From NCBI RefSeq assembly GCF_900109365.1, contig NZ_FNZR01000001.1, positions 62,001 to 126,000 on the forward strand: 64,000 nt of DNA, written 5' to 3'. This DNA comes from Parapedobacter koreensis. Its GTDB lineage: Bacteria; Bacteroidota; Bacteroidia; Sphingobacteriales; Sphingobacteriaceae. Below are positions 8,738 through 17,388 of the stretch, piece after piece. The number at the start of each line of letters is the position of its first letter. The first letter of the stretch is position 1. Under the pieces are notes generated by a model that saw only the letters and a program-made list of their open reading frames with translations, was not told the DNA's origin and searched no databases. Made by a program: the position numbers and the translations under genes.

Positions 8738-10006
8738 TTAATTGGCCGGGTGTGGTGCGATAAGCTGTACTTGAACCCAACCTCCGGCATCTAAGGCCAG
8801 TCCTTTCTTAAACGAATCGGCACCGCCACTTGGGTCAAACTCATACAAGGCGGCTTCGCCATCGGCAATGCAGAGTGCTGTATAGTATTTGCCGTCTTGC
8901 ACAAGGGGCGAACGAACCATGGCTACGGGGCTGAGGGGTGTATTCATTACCGTTGCGATTTTATTTACCAAGTCGAGTTTCACTACCTGACCTACGTTTT
9001 GCAGGCGATCGCGCACATGCGTCATCAGCTCCTCGTACTGCACCGTACCGAAGGCGATACCGTCGCCCACGTAGTTGATACCCATTAGGCATGCCGCTCG
9101 CCCAACCTGGCTCGTCACATCAAAGAAGTAATCGGGGTCAAACTGCGTTTCGCCCTTTTTGATGCGCACTATCCCTGAATTGCCCCCGTTGCCGGTCCAG
9201 TACTTGCCAGCGCTGGCCACAAAATAATGGTTGCCTGCTTCGTCGGTATCCAACGAAGACAGGTAGTCATAGCCGATGCCTCCAGAGGTGACATCCGTCT
9301 GGATGACACGCATATTGGTCATCGCTGGATAATCGTACACCAGCGCTTTCACACCATCGGAGGCATATGCGCCGCTTGCATTGTCATAGAAATAACCGCC
9401 GAGGATGAAGTGCCCATTGTCCGCATAGCCACGGCCTACAAAAAATTCCACGCCCGGGTTGGCTTCATCAAAGGGCACTTCCAGCGTGCCTTTATCTACC
9501 ACCTCAAACTCCGGCACCTTGATGCGGGCCCAACCGGCCGTTCCCCGGTTGCCATCCACGGCACCAAGCACCAGCAGGGTATTGTCATCCACTACGTTCA
9601 AGGATTGAAAGTAATTGGGTACCACCCCATCCGTAAGGATATAGGCTTTCTCCGTAATGCTGCCGTCCGTGCCGAGCTCGTACTGGATGAAGCGCTTCTG
9701 CGGAAGGTTCATGAGGTAGACGTAGTTTTTGTGCCAGAGGTAGCGGGAGCCTTCGGCCTCCAGCCCATTGCCCACGAACGAAAGCGTGCCTTCGGTGAGC
9801 GAAGGTGCAGAAGCCAGGTATTGCGGCTCATCCGCCCACGCGGCAAGGGTATAGTACTGTTCGCTGGCTGGCGGTGGTGTGCCGGAATCGTCCTTATTGC
9901 AGGAAACTGTACAGGCCATGATGGTCATTACGGTCATGGCCAGCATGCCCATGGCGGTTCTTTTCCTGAAACGTTGCATTGTTGTGTTGAATGGAATCAT
10001 TGTCAT
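8738..10006 (-). CDS. DUF4374 lipoprotein, XusB-like (cassette 1)
   Basis: An exported lipoprotein of up to 422 aa: hydrophobic N-terminus ending in the lipobox-like TVSC, then a linker CNKDDSGTPPP and a repetitive beta-propeller-like body. It belongs by pattern to the DUF4374 family. From memory, XusB of Bacteroides thetaiotaomicron is a surface lipoprotein of this family that binds ferric enterobactin beside its TonB receptor XusA. The receptor gene lies immediately upstream with a 10-bp gap, which fits a receptor/surface-binder pair. ATG 9979 (MQRFRKR) is an alternative start. It is one of three DUF4374 genes in the window. Ligand unknown; ferric siderophore is the likeliest. Confidence 0.75.
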   Translation of the reverse strand: MTMIPFNTTMQRFRKRTAMGMLAMTVMTIMACTVSCNKDDSGTPPPASEQYYTLAAWADEPQYLASAPSLTEGTLSFVGNGLEAEGSRYLWHKNYVYLMNLPQKRFIQYELGTDGSITEKAYILTDGVVPNYFQSLNVVDDNTLLVLGAVDGNRGTAGWARIKVPEFEVVDKGTLEVPFDEANPGVEFFVGRGYADNGHFILGGYFYDNASGAYASDGVKALVYDYPAMTNMRVIQTDVTSGGIGYDYLSSLDTDEAGNHYFVASAGKYWTGNGGNSGIVRIKKGETQFDPDYFFDVTSQVGRAACLMGINYVGDGIAFGTVQYEELMTHVRDRLQNVGQVVKLDLVNKIATVMNTPLSPVAMVRSPLVQDGKYYTALCIADGEAALYEFDPSGGADSFKKGLALDAGGWVQVQLIAPHPAN

Positions 10007-10016
10007 CGTGTATTAC

Positions 10017-12203
10017 TTATTTTGATGTGAGTTGATAATTAATTTTCATACTGATAAACCGCCCCGGCTTTTGCAAGAGGTAGTTGTCATAGACCTGGCG
10101 ATTAAAGAGGTTGTGGCAGTCTGCCGTAAGCTGGCAGGGCAACCGCTTCAGCCGATAGGATACCCCGACATCCTGCACAAATTGGGCAGGTATGGTGGTT
10201 TTGAGGGAAGGGGTGCCCAGGCTCGGCCACCACAAGTAGTATTCCGGCACGTAGTGTGTGCTTAGGTAGAGCGATGCTGCTCCAGCATCCAGCAGACCAC
10301 CCGTGCTTTTTATACGCACTTCGCCGCTGGCCAAGAAGCTCGGCATGTTGCGCAGGCGATCGTTGTAAACGAGGTTGGGGGTTCCAGCAGCGGTATAGCG
10401 CTGCCTATTGCGTATATCCTGGTAGGTAGCGTTGGTCGTAATTTCCAGCAATTGCGCCAGGTGGTAGGTTGCCGAAGCCTCGGTGCCCACGGTACGGATC
10501 CTACTGAGGTTTTCATAGCGTGCCGTGCCCAGGTGGGTGCCTTCGCCCAGCCAGATCAGGTCTTTGGTATCGCGGAAAAACAATCCGCCCATGATGCTCA
10601 GCATATCGCCGCCAAGGAGAAAATGATGCTGGACGGCCGCATTTGCATTGAAGCTGCGCTCCGGCTGCAAGCCGGGCGCATTGAGTATGCTGGTGCCGTC
10701 TCCAAAGAGTTCAACCGGGTCGGGCATGCGCATGGTCTGCTCGGCCGAGGCTTTCAGCAATGTCCCCGAGGCCAGCATCGCCCGGCCAGCATAACTAAGA
10801 CCCCAATCCTGTGCGGCACGGTGTACAGGTATCAATTCCCTTTGGTCGGTATCCACGTAATCGTACGCGTTTGACCGCCCCCTATAGTGATAGTATTTTG
10901 CAGCGAGGATGTGCTTGAACGGGCCATGATTGAGTTCGTAGGCTACACCGGCCACTTGCTTGTACAGGTGCTGCGGGAAACGCAGCGGAATGGTCCACTC
11001 GGCGAGGGCCAGCGCATCACTGCCGCGCCGTGAAAGTGCCTGGCTGTTGTAGGCCAGCCGAAGCAATTGGCGCTCACTGGGCCGGTAAGTGACCAACGCC
11101 CGCCATAGCGCGGTGCCATCACGGAAGCGGTAACTGGATTTCTGGGCATAGATGCCGCCCATCTCACCGTGCACGCCCGTGCTGATGCCACGCCCTTCCC
11201 AATTGTACTTGACCGAGCTGGTATCGAGCGTATGGCCTTCCACATGGCTGTATGAGCCGTAAATCTCCACATCGAGCTTTCCCCGCAGCAAGCCTGTCTT
11301 GGCGTAGGTGAGCGAGGGCATTACCGTTTGCTCATCATAGCGTACGCTACCGAATACGAAAGCCATGGTACGGCCCGTCTGGATGCCGCGGTCTATGGAC
11401 GAAAGGCTGGTTCCGAACAGCAATTTGTCCGCCCAGCGTTTGCCGGCAACACCGATTTCGGTGCGCAGCAAGTAGGACGTATAATCATCGTTGAACCGCC
11501 TGGCGGAGAATCCCGGTATCGGCCGGCCCGTCACATCAGCCACCTCTACACCCGTGCCCCACACACGGTAGTCATTGTCCGATCGGTTGAAAAAGGCATT
11601 GCCCTGTACGGTGAAGCCACTGGCGGTGTGGTACCACTTGCCGGAAACAGCAGCCCGATGGGTATTGAATGACCCGTAAGCATAAGACAGATCGAGATAA
11701 GGCTGGGGGTCTTGCCGGGTAACGATATTGATAGCGCCACCCAAGGCATCGCTGCTCAGGTGCACGGGCACTACACCCTTATACACTTCGATGCGCTCCA
11801 CGGTGTTTACCGGAAAATTGGAAATCCCGAAAGCGCCGCCCAGCTGTTCGGCGGGAATACCGTCTATGAAAAACTTCACGGATTTGCCCGAGAGGCCATG
11901 GATGGTATAAGACGCATCGGAGCCCAGACCGCCCGTTTCCCGTACACGCACACCCGGCACGCGATCGAGCAGCCGATTGAGTGCGGCATTCTGCCCGCGG
12001 ATAGCCCCCACGTCTACCACATCTATCGCATAGGGTTGCTGTTGCAGGAGCGTTGTCGCCAGCTTGCCTGCTACCACGGCCTCATCCAGTTGTACAGAGC
12101 GTATGGCTGTATCAGCCCGGGTATCCCGGCGAGGTGGCTGGGCTACGGCATAAAAACTGAGCATCCATAGGAGGCCTATCGGAAAAATTTCCCTAATTTG
12201 CAT
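10017..12203 (-). CDS. TonB-dependent outer-membrane receptor, XusA-like (cassette 1)
   Basis: Outer-membrane active transporter of 728 aa from the ATG at 12203, which opens a clean signal peptide (MQIREIFPIGLLWMLSFYAVAQ). The longer frame to 12302 has no better start. The plug carries LLDRVPGVRVRETGGLGSD, FFIDGIPAEQLGG, RIEVYKGVVPVHLSSDALGGAINIVT; a 22-strand-type barrel follows and ends in an aromatic-rich C-terminus. Only about 25 residues separate the signal peptide from the plug, so there is neither an STN signalling domain nor a CarboxypepD_reg-like domain, although the gene sits directly after an ECF sigma/anti-sigma pair. Partner of the DUF4374 lipoprotein downstream. Substrate probably a ferric siderophore (inference). 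Confidence 0.85.
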   Translation of the reverse strand: MQIREIFPIGLLWMLSFYAVAQPPRRDTRADTAIRSVQLDEAVVAGKLATTLLQQQPYAIDVVDVGAIRGQNAALNRLLDRVPGVRVRETGGLGSDASYTIHGLSGKSVKFFIDGIPAEQLGGAFGISNFPVNTVERIEVYKGVVPVHLSSDALGGAINIVTRQDPQPYLDLSYAYGSFNTHRAAVSGKWYHTASGFTVQGNAFFNRSDNDYRVWGTGVEVADVTGRPIPGFSARRFNDDYTSYLLRTEIGVAGKRWADKLLFGTSLSSIDRGIQTGRTMAFVFGSVRYDEQTVMPSLTYAKTGLLRGKLDVEIYGSYSHVEGHTLDTSSVKYNWEGRGISTGVHGEMGGIYAQKSSYRFRDGTALWRALVTYRPSERQLLRLAYNSQALSRRGSDALALAEWTIPLRFPQHLYKQVAGVAYELNHGPFKHILAAKYYHYRGRSNAYDYVDTDQRELIPVHRAAQDWGLSYAGRAMLASGTLLKASAEQTMRMPDPVELFGDGTSILNAPGLQPERSFNANAAVQHHFLLGGDMLSIMGGLFFRDTKDLIWLGEGTHLGTARYENLSRIRTVGTEASATYHLAQLLEITTNATYQDIRNRQRYTAAGTPNLVYNDRLRNMPSFLASGEVRIKSTGGLLDAGAASLYLSTHYVPEYYLWWPSLGTPSLKTTIPAQFVQDVGVSYRLKRLPCQLTADCHNLFNRQVYDNYLLQKPGRFISMKINYQLTSK

Positions 12204-12301
12204 CGCTTTTCGTGTAATCGCACATGAAGCATTTCCTGCTTGCAGGGATCCGGGGTACGTAGCGCCACTATGTACCCCTTTTTTTACCTGTAAGCTTATC
12301 A

Positions 12302-12973
12302 CTATAAACTAAATCGCTGCGCCAGCTTCGACTTGAACCCCATGGGTATGCCATCAAGGAGTTCGTCATCAGTCGCTGCCACAAACTGGCAATCTACATC
12401 GTCTACCGCCAAATAACGCTGCCCTCCATGGAGATGCACCCGATCTTTGCCCTGGCGGTCACCATTTTCCATGCCGGTGGAGATGCGAAGGTTCCTTGAC
12501 CGTGAGGTTGGGTTGGTCACAGCCACCGCTCCCTGAAAATCCAAGCTGCCCTCCCTGCCAAACCAAGGCAGGGATACGGCACAACTGCTGTGGGCAGCCA
12601 CCTCAATCTGTAGCCCGCCAACATACACCAGCTGCGCAGACTCGCCCGAACGGTTGTCTATCACCACCCGGCTATGCGCATAATGAGCTATTGCCAGGAT
12701 GCCACCCATCACGAAGATCATACTTGCAGCCGCGGCCAGCCGGATACTTCGCCACATATGCGATCGCCTCTTGGGCATGGTATCGCTCGGGTACATGACC
12801 GGTGCTATCCCTTTCCAAAGCTGGCGTCGCACATCTTCTTCATTTTCGTCACCAAATGACAACGAAGTCTGCGCGTCTACTGCCCCATCCAGCCATTGCC
12901 TTACAAAAGCCTCTTCGGCCGCAGAGCAGCAGCCTAAATGATATTTTGTAAGTAATGCAGGTGTAATCTTCAT
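12302..12973 (-). CDS. Probable anti-sigma factor, short FecR-like
   Basis: A 223-aa protein with a cytoplasmic N-terminal helix region (MKITPALLTKYHLGCCSAAEEAFVRQWLDG, the usual layout of Bacteroidota FecR proteins), one transmembrane helix (SIRLAAAASMIFVMGGILAIAHYA) and a periplasmic beta-rich part. Canonical FecR proteins in this phylum are about 320-390 aa, so the periplasmic domain is much reduced and the FecR motif is poor. ATG 12973 chosen. It lies 92 bp after the sigma gene and is followed by the receptor. Anti-sigma function is inferred from position, topology and the N-terminal pattern. Confidence 0.68.
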   Translation of the reverse strand: MKITPALLTKYHLGCCSAAEEAFVRQWLDGAVDAQTSLSFGDENEEDVRRQLWKGIAPVMYPSDTMPKRRSHMWRSIRLAAAASMIFVMGGILAIAHYAHSRVVIDNRSGESAQLVYVGGLQIEVAAHSSCAVSLPWFGREGSLDFQGAVAVTNPTSRSRNLRISTGMENGDRQGKDRVHLHGGQRYLAVDDVDCQFVAATDDELLDGIPMGFKSKLAQRFSL

Positions 12974-13065
12974 ATAAACTGTCCCAATCCCCAGCAAACG
13001 CTGTATACGTATTAAGTTGCGCTGGGTAACGGTAACCCTATATTGAAAAATGATTTTTTTGTTGG

Positions 13066-13581
13066 CTAACGAAAAATGCTGAGCCTGGCCCGCAGAAAGG
13101 CCAAGGCGCGCGTGATGTTGCTTTCTACCGCTTTCTCGGAGATGCCCAGCATGCCAGCAATGGCTTTATTGCTCAGGCCATCCTCACGGCTCAGGCGGTA
13201 CACCTCGCGGCAACGCGGGGTGAGATCACCGATGCTTTGCTGAATGTGATGCACAAGCTCTTTTCCTTCCACATAATGTTCAGCGCTGCGCTCATGAGGC
13301 AAATCCGCGAGCAGGTGCTGTTCTAAGTATTTGATACGAACAGCCTGTTTGCGGTAATACTCGAAGATTTTGAGCCGCAATCCACCATGTAAATAATCTT
13401 TTAGCGTGGTACGGATGGTCAAGGCTTCCCGACGTTCCCATAAATCACGGAAAAGCTCTTGCACCAGTTCCTTGGCGAGCTCCGCATCTTCGGTATCACG
13501 CAAACAAGTTAGGTACAATGCCTTCCAATGATCTTCATAGGCCTGCACAAATGTCTTTTCGTCTAGTTTGAGGTGACTCAC
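13066..13581 (-). CDS. ECF sigma-70 factor, FecI-like
   Basis: RNA polymerase sigma factor of the extracytoplasmic-function group. Region 2: FVQAYEDHWKALYLTCLRDTEDAELAKELVQELFRDLW; region 4 with helix-turn-helix: LTPRCREVYRLSREDGLSNKAIAGMLGISEKAVESNITRALAFLR. I start it at GTG 13581 (171 aa, the normal size), because a TATATTTG promoter element lies at 13616-13609, inside the longer TTG-started frame (13647); a start upstream of the promoter would not be transcribed from it. It heads the operon sigma, anti-sigma, TonB receptor, DUF4374 and probably controls that operon or a remote iron regulon. Confidence 0.85.
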   Translation of the reverse strand: MSHLKLDEKTFVQAYEDHWKALYLTCLRDTEDAELAKELVQELFRDLWERREALTIRTTLKDYLHGGLRLKIFEYYRKQAVRIKYLEQHLLADLPHERSAEHYVEGKELVHHIQQSIGDLTPRCREVYRLSREDGLSNKAIAGMLGISEKAVESNITRALAFLRARLSIFR

Positions 13582-13608
13582 TTTCTTGGACCGACTTGGT
13601 AATCGCTC

Positions 13609-13616
13609 CAAATATA
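13609..13616 (-). promoter_or_regulatory. -7 element for the ECF sigma operon
   Basis: TATATTTG on the minus strand is a perfect TAnnTTTG match, 27 nt upstream of the GTG at 13581. No good TTG is found at the -33 distance. A 16-bp sequence just upstream (13621-13636) resembles a motif found before the two other XusA-like operons. Confidence 0.5.
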
Positions 13617-13693
13617 CTTTATTTAGAATGAATAAAAATAATTTCAATTGAAATCAGGGATGAAAAGCCTGATTGTCATAGCGGGTATTTTTG

Positions 13694-14320
13694 TCATTCA
13701 TCTTTGGGAAAGTGTGCATCTGCCTTTACTTCGGCTATTTGTAGGGTGTGCCTGGCTGTATGGCCGGGAATATAAAGGAGGGAGTGGTAACCATCCACAG
13801 GCCCGAAGGGCGAGTCGGTAACCCGATTGCGCATATCTTCTTCGGAGAGGCTGTTGATGTAATCAATCAGCACGGTACGCTGGCTGCGCAGCTCCGCTAG
13901 TGCCACTGCCGCATCCGTGTATTTGCCCGCCTCCGCAGGCGTCAATTCTTTCGATGCCTGCGCCTTGAAACTCCGGTCTGTTATTCCGTTGATAATGTCT
14001 TCATCCGTCAGCTTGACCTCGTTCCTGCGCTCGGGATTTGGTGCCTGCGACAGGGTCTCTTGGTTAAAGCCAAGTAGCATTTTTTCGGTAAGGATAATGT
14101 GCTCCAGGCATTGGCTTATCGACCAACGGTCCGGTGCGGATTTGAATTTAAGCTGCTCTTCACTAAGCCCAGCCACAGCGTTCTCCAGATCGTCATACGT
14201 CTGCTGGCAATAGTTGAGCAAAAAGGCCTTGTCGTGCTGGGCTTCTTGTGCAGCCGATTGTCCAACCAGGAGGGGAGCTGCCGTACTTGTTGCAATGAAT
14301 AAGATGAAAAATCGTTTCAT
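13694..14320 (-). CDS. Exported DinB_2/YfiT-fold protein
   Basis: A 208-aa protein with a signal peptide (MKRFFILFIATSTAAPLLVGQSAAQ) followed by a four-helix DinB/YfiT-type domain. Typical motifs: RWSISQCLEHIILTEK and, near the C-terminus, HTARHTLQI, whose histidines would form the metal site. This fold occurs in thiol transferases and metal hydrolases, mostly cytoplasmic, so the signal peptide is notable. Not related to the polymerase DinB. No operon partner is evident; the sigma gene downstream has its own promoter. Substrate unknown. Confidence 0.75.
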   Translation of the reverse strand: MKRFFILFIATSTAAPLLVGQSAAQEAQHDKAFLLNYCQQTYDDLENAVAGLSEEQLKFKSAPDRWSISQCLEHIILTEKMLLGFNQETLSQAPNPERRNEVKLTDEDIINGITDRSFKAQASKELTPAEAGKYTDAAVALAELRSQRTVLIDYINSLSEEDMRNRVTDSPFGPVDGYHSLLYIPGHTARHTLQIAEVKADAHFPKDE

Positions 14321-14467
14321 ATCGTCTGAAGTTTGATGATGTGCCCAATGCTTTCGTCGCGCATTACAGCACCTATAGACAAAATTAGCTGGTCACCAGG
14401 AAAAACAACGATGCGGAATGCGACATATTCAATGGGGATTTGAGACAAGTTGTTGCCTAAAATAAAC

Positions 14468-14475
14468 TATTTTTG
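14468..14475 (+). promoter_or_regulatory. -7 element for the universal stress gene
   Basis: TATTTTTG matches TAnnTTTG, 31 nt upstream of the ATG at 14507. No TTG lies at the ideal -33 distance. Confidence 0.4.
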
Positions 14476-14506
14476 GAACATTCTTATCCTTTAAGTAGCT
14501 TTAAGC

Positions 14507-15316
14507 ATGGGAAATATACTTTTGCTCACGGACTTTTCAGTGGGAGCCAATAACGCTGCAGCATATGCCTTGAAACTCGCCTGGCAGCTTGGGTTTGATT
14601 TAATTTTATTGCACGTAAAGGATGTCGGCAGCGATGGGGCCATCGCTAACGATACCTTACGCAAATTCGACGATTTGAAAAACAGCATCAGCGCAATGAA
14701 CCCTGGCAAGGACTACCTCCAACCCGTCTTGATGGATATCATTGTAAAGGGACAACTGAAGGAAGGCATTGCAAAAGTCTTAAAGGAAAAAGAAATCGAC
14801 CTGGTGGTCATCGGTGCTACTGATGGGGAAAACAAGACGGGTTTTCTATTTGGTAAACGGGTGAGAGAAATTATCGACTGGGTATCCCACCCTATCTTGC
14901 TGGTGCCGCCCGCGGCAAGCTTCAAAAAAATCGAGAATGTGTTTTATGTGACGGATATCCGCTATGCCAGTCCCCAAGTGATTGCACGCCTCATGCGGCT
15001 CGTGCAGCTATTAAGGGCCAATTTTTCGGTATTGCACGTAGGGGTTTCGGGTCGTCCGGAATTACCTGCAGACCATGCCCAATCGCTATTCAACGATTTC
15101 ATGGCCAATATACCCGGCCAGGCACCGCGGTTTTTGATCCGCAATGAAGGCAGTAATCCCGAAATGATCATCCGTGAACTTTTTGTGAAGCATGGACAAG
15201 ATGTATTGGCCGTTGCACACCGTGAGCACCATTTCTTTGGCCACATCTTCATGGAACATCCCACCGAAGAAGCGGTAATCTATAAAGAAATACCCATGCT
15301 GGTCATGCCAACATGA
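14507..15316 (+). CDS. Universal stress protein with two Usp domains
   Basis: A 269-aa cytoplasmic protein made of two tandem UspA-like Rossmann domains. The first (residues about 1-135) runs from ILLLTDFSVGANNAAAYALKLA to DLVVIGATDGENKTGFLFGKRVREIIDWVSHPILLVP, which includes the phosphate-loop-like stretch. The second (about 140-269) starts FYVTDIRYASPQVIARLMRL and ends EEAVIYKEIPMLVMPT, with the ATP-loop replaced by HREHHFFGHIFMEH. Such proteins usually bind ATP or AMP and respond to stress. It is a single-gene unit converging with the barrel-protein gene. Confidence 0.88.
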   Translation: MGNILLLTDFSVGANNAAAYALKLAWQLGFDLILLHVKDVGSDGAIANDTLRKFDDLKNSISAMNPGKDYLQPVLMDIIVKGQLKEGIAKVLKEKEIDLVVIGATDGENKTGFLFGKRVREIIDWVSHPILLVPPAASFKKIENVFYVTDIRYASPQVIARLMRLVQLLRANFSVLHVGVSGRPELPADHAQSLFNDFMANIPGQAPRFLIRNEGSNPEMIIRELFVKHGQDVLAVAHREHHFFGHIFMEHPTEEAVIYKEIPMLVMPT

Positions 15317-15345
15317 CCAGGCAACCTTACTTGCAACCTAAGATA

Positions 15346-16137
15346 TTATAGCGAAAAGGTGTACCCAAGCATGACCGTACCGGCTCCGGTGTTATTTTTG
15401 CCAATGACACCATCGCCTTTTTGGATCTTGATGAAACCATAATTGCCACCCCCTTCAAGGAATACGCTGCTGCGACCAAATGAATAGGCGATACCGACAT
15501 TGCCCTCGAATCCAACGTTGACCTTGTTCAGCCGATCCTTGATGTCTGTCTCATCCGTAAGGTTTTGCGGGAATGGTGTGGAGGGATCCATGCGAAGCGG
15601 CATTTGACCGCCTTCATCCAGGTACAACTCACTGGTGCCGGTGGTCACTTGCTTGGCGTTGAGCAGGAAGCCTACAAACGGCCCCCCATCCACATAGACC
15701 CGGAATGGGCTATTAGCCCCTAAATCCCAACCGAATTTGGCAAGCACGGGCACCAACAGGTAGTCGAATTTTGCTTCGCTTTTGAAATCGGCATAGAGCA
15801 AGGAAGGAGCGGGTACGCCCTCGGGTAGGCCGGCTTGCAGGAGCGGGGCTAATTCAGCGGGCACTTCAAGCGCTTGGAACTTATCCTTTTTTCCCCCCTG
15901 CGCCGAATACTCAATGGCAGGCTGCAAGGAAAACCGTTTGGACAGCTTAAATTCGGCAAAGACGGCAAAACCGGGGCCGAGTCTGGAGCTGTAGCCTTCA
16001 CTCAACGGTGTAGCATCATCACCACTTGATGTAAGATTGGGTATACTGAGGCCTCCACGGGCTCCTATACTGACTGTTTGGGCTTTGGCAATGCCACAAA
16101 TTACAAAAGCGAGCAGGATAAACGTAATTTTCTTCAT
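15346..16137 (-). CDS. Outer-membrane beta-barrel protein (PorT/OMP_b-brl_2 type)
   Basis: A 263-aa protein with a signal peptide (MKKITFILLAFVICGIAKAQ) followed by alternating strands typical of the small 8-10 strand Bacteroidota barrels: SIGARGGLSIPNLTSS, FAVFAEFKLSKRFSLQPAIEYS, DYLLVPVLAKFGW, FRVYVDGGPFVGFLLNAKQ, ending TVMLGYTFSL with a terminal aromatic position. The ordered loops suggest a structural or receptor-like porin-family protein. No partner gene. Function unknown. Confidence 0.8.
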   Translation of the reverse strand: MKKITFILLAFVICGIAKAQTVSIGARGGLSIPNLTSSGDDATPLSEGYSSRLGPGFAVFAEFKLSKRFSLQPAIEYSAQGGKKDKFQALEVPAELAPLLQAGLPEGVPAPSLLYADFKSEAKFDYLLVPVLAKFGWDLGANSPFRVYVDGGPFVGFLLNAKQVTTGTSELYLDEGGQMPLRMDPSTPFPQNLTDETDIKDRLNKVNVGFEGNVGIAYSFGRSSVFLEGGGNYGFIKIQKGDGVIGKNNTGAGTVMLGYTFSL

Positions 16138-16251
16138 TTAAGGCGTGATTAGTTATAACGATTGACAAAAGTGCGCAATTGATAGCACATATTTCGTCCA
16201 AGAATTGTCATAAACCAACTGTGTACGCCTTAAACTGACGCCTTATGTGAT

Positions 16252-17073
16252 CTAAATGGTGCCACTGGCTACCAAAACACGCTTGAGCCACCGATCTGTG
16301 CCATCCATCTTGGGCGTGATGGCAGATCGCGCATGAATAGTATTCCGGTTGTTAAACATGAGCATATCTCCCTTTTCGAGCACTACCCGGATATACACTT
16401 GCTCTGCGGACTCTTGCCAGCTGTTATCCAGCATGGCCATTTTAGCAGAAGCAGCGTATTCTTCATGGAACAAACCATCAATCCCATGGCTATAAATCGT
16501 CCCGATCAATGAGGATAACTGCTCCTGATACCATTCGATATCGTCATAGCGTGCAATCTTGGTGATGGCCTGCTTGTCTTCCCGGATACAGAGTAACCCC
16601 ACCCAGTCTGCCCGTGCGGAATAGGCTCCATTTTCGACGTGCCAGTCCAGCTCATTGGTGCTGTAGGGAAACTGAGCAGCGGACTCGCCGCGAACCGGAT
16701 AGATATTCTGGATGTGCCGATTGCACGGTCTTTCAAAAAGATAAGTCTGTCCGAATAATGCGGCGATGGCTCCTACCAGGCCATCAGAAAACATCGGGAT
16801 GTGATCGGCGACAAATTGCCTTTTGGGCGTATCCACCAAGAAGTCTTCTGTTGGGAGATTGCGCAGTAGCCCCAAATCGAATTGTTCGGTTTCCTGCTTC
16901 CATCCGATCAAACGCGCTGGCATTAGTTTAGCGGCCTGTTGGCAGCTGTGTATAAATGCATCGAAATTTTCCGTGCTATACGGAATGACAACATCGTCTA
17001 CCATTTCCCGAATGTATCGTTTTTCTTCGCTGGTCAAGGTATAATAAGGTTGTTGAATTTCGGTTATCATCAT
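16252..17073 (-). CDS. Fe(II)/2-oxoglutarate oxygenase, clavaminate synthase/VioC-like
   Basis: TauD/TfdA-superfamily non-haem iron oxygenase, 273 aa from ATG 17073 (an ATG one codon later is equally possible). The iron triad appears as H-x-E in ELDWHVENGAYS (about residue 145) and the distal His in NTIHARSAI (about residue 247); GTDRWLKRV supplies the arginine expected to hold 2-oxoglutarate. H-x-E in place of H-x-D, and the layout YSARADWVGLLCIRE, fit the clavaminate synthase/VioC/AsnO branch, which hydroxylates free or carrier-bound amino acids such as arginine and asparagine. No peptide-synthetase gene is nearby. Substrate is inference. Confidence 0.78.
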   Translation of the reverse strand: MMITEIQQPYYTLTSEEKRYIREMVDDVVIPYSTENFDAFIHSCQQAAKLMPARLIGWKQETEQFDLGLLRNLPTEDFLVDTPKRQFVADHIPMFSDGLVGAIAALFGQTYLFERPCNRHIQNIYPVRGESAAQFPYSTNELDWHVENGAYSARADWVGLLCIREDKQAITKIARYDDIEWYQEQLSSLIGTIYSHGIDGLFHEEYAASAKMAMLDNSWQESAEQVYIRVVLEKGDMLMFNNRNTIHARSAITPKMDGTDRWLKRVLVASGTI

Positions 17074-17274
17074 ATTGGTTTTAAAATGTGAAACAAACCT
17101 CCCAATTGCCGGAGGAAGCATTAATTTCTTTAAGTGAAGTAGATAATAGGGTCAAGCACATAACTTAGTTTTTTATAGCTGTTCGGTGACAAATTTCGTA
17201 ATACAAATCAACGTTGTAAATACACCAAAATGGGTATTTTTCAACAGTCTTATCCACAGTGGTGAATATCCGGC

Positions 17275-17313
17275 AAAAAAAGAACCCCGTTCCATAAAAA
17301 AGAAACGGGGTTC
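17275..17313 (-). terminator. Rho-independent terminator after the SusCD-phosphoesterase operon
   Basis: A perfect 10-bp stem (GAACCCCGTT at 17282-17291 with AACGGGGTTC at 17304-17313) and 12-nt loop; read on the minus strand it is followed by a run of seven T (17281-17275). It lies 75 bp past the stop codon of the phosphoesterase gene. Apart from this, a small GCCCC/GGGGC hairpin (17315-17334) is all I see in the 315-bp gap 17074-17388. Confidence 0.85.
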
Positions 17314-17388
17314 CGCCCCAATGGGGATAGGGGCTATCAACCTAAACCTAATGCAAAGGTAAGAAAAAAATCAAAATTGCAACACCCT

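Noticed and set aside
9227-10030. 267-codon plus-strand frame
   Set aside because: Antisense to the DUF4374 gene; histidine- and isoleucine-rich shadow without a family pattern.
13022-13060. GGGTAACGGTAACCC-like dyad between sigma and anti-sigma genes
   Set aside because: The arms mismatch and there is no T-run; not convincing as operator or terminator.
13694-14320. Possible second DNA polymerase DinB by name
   Set aside because: The DinB_2/YfiT fold is unrelated to the Y-family polymerase; it has a signal peptide and histidine metal motifs.
15318-15340. Two GCAACC sequences that resemble the upstream half of the ECF element
   Set aside because: They lie between two convergent stop codons and no CGT box follows at 16 nt.
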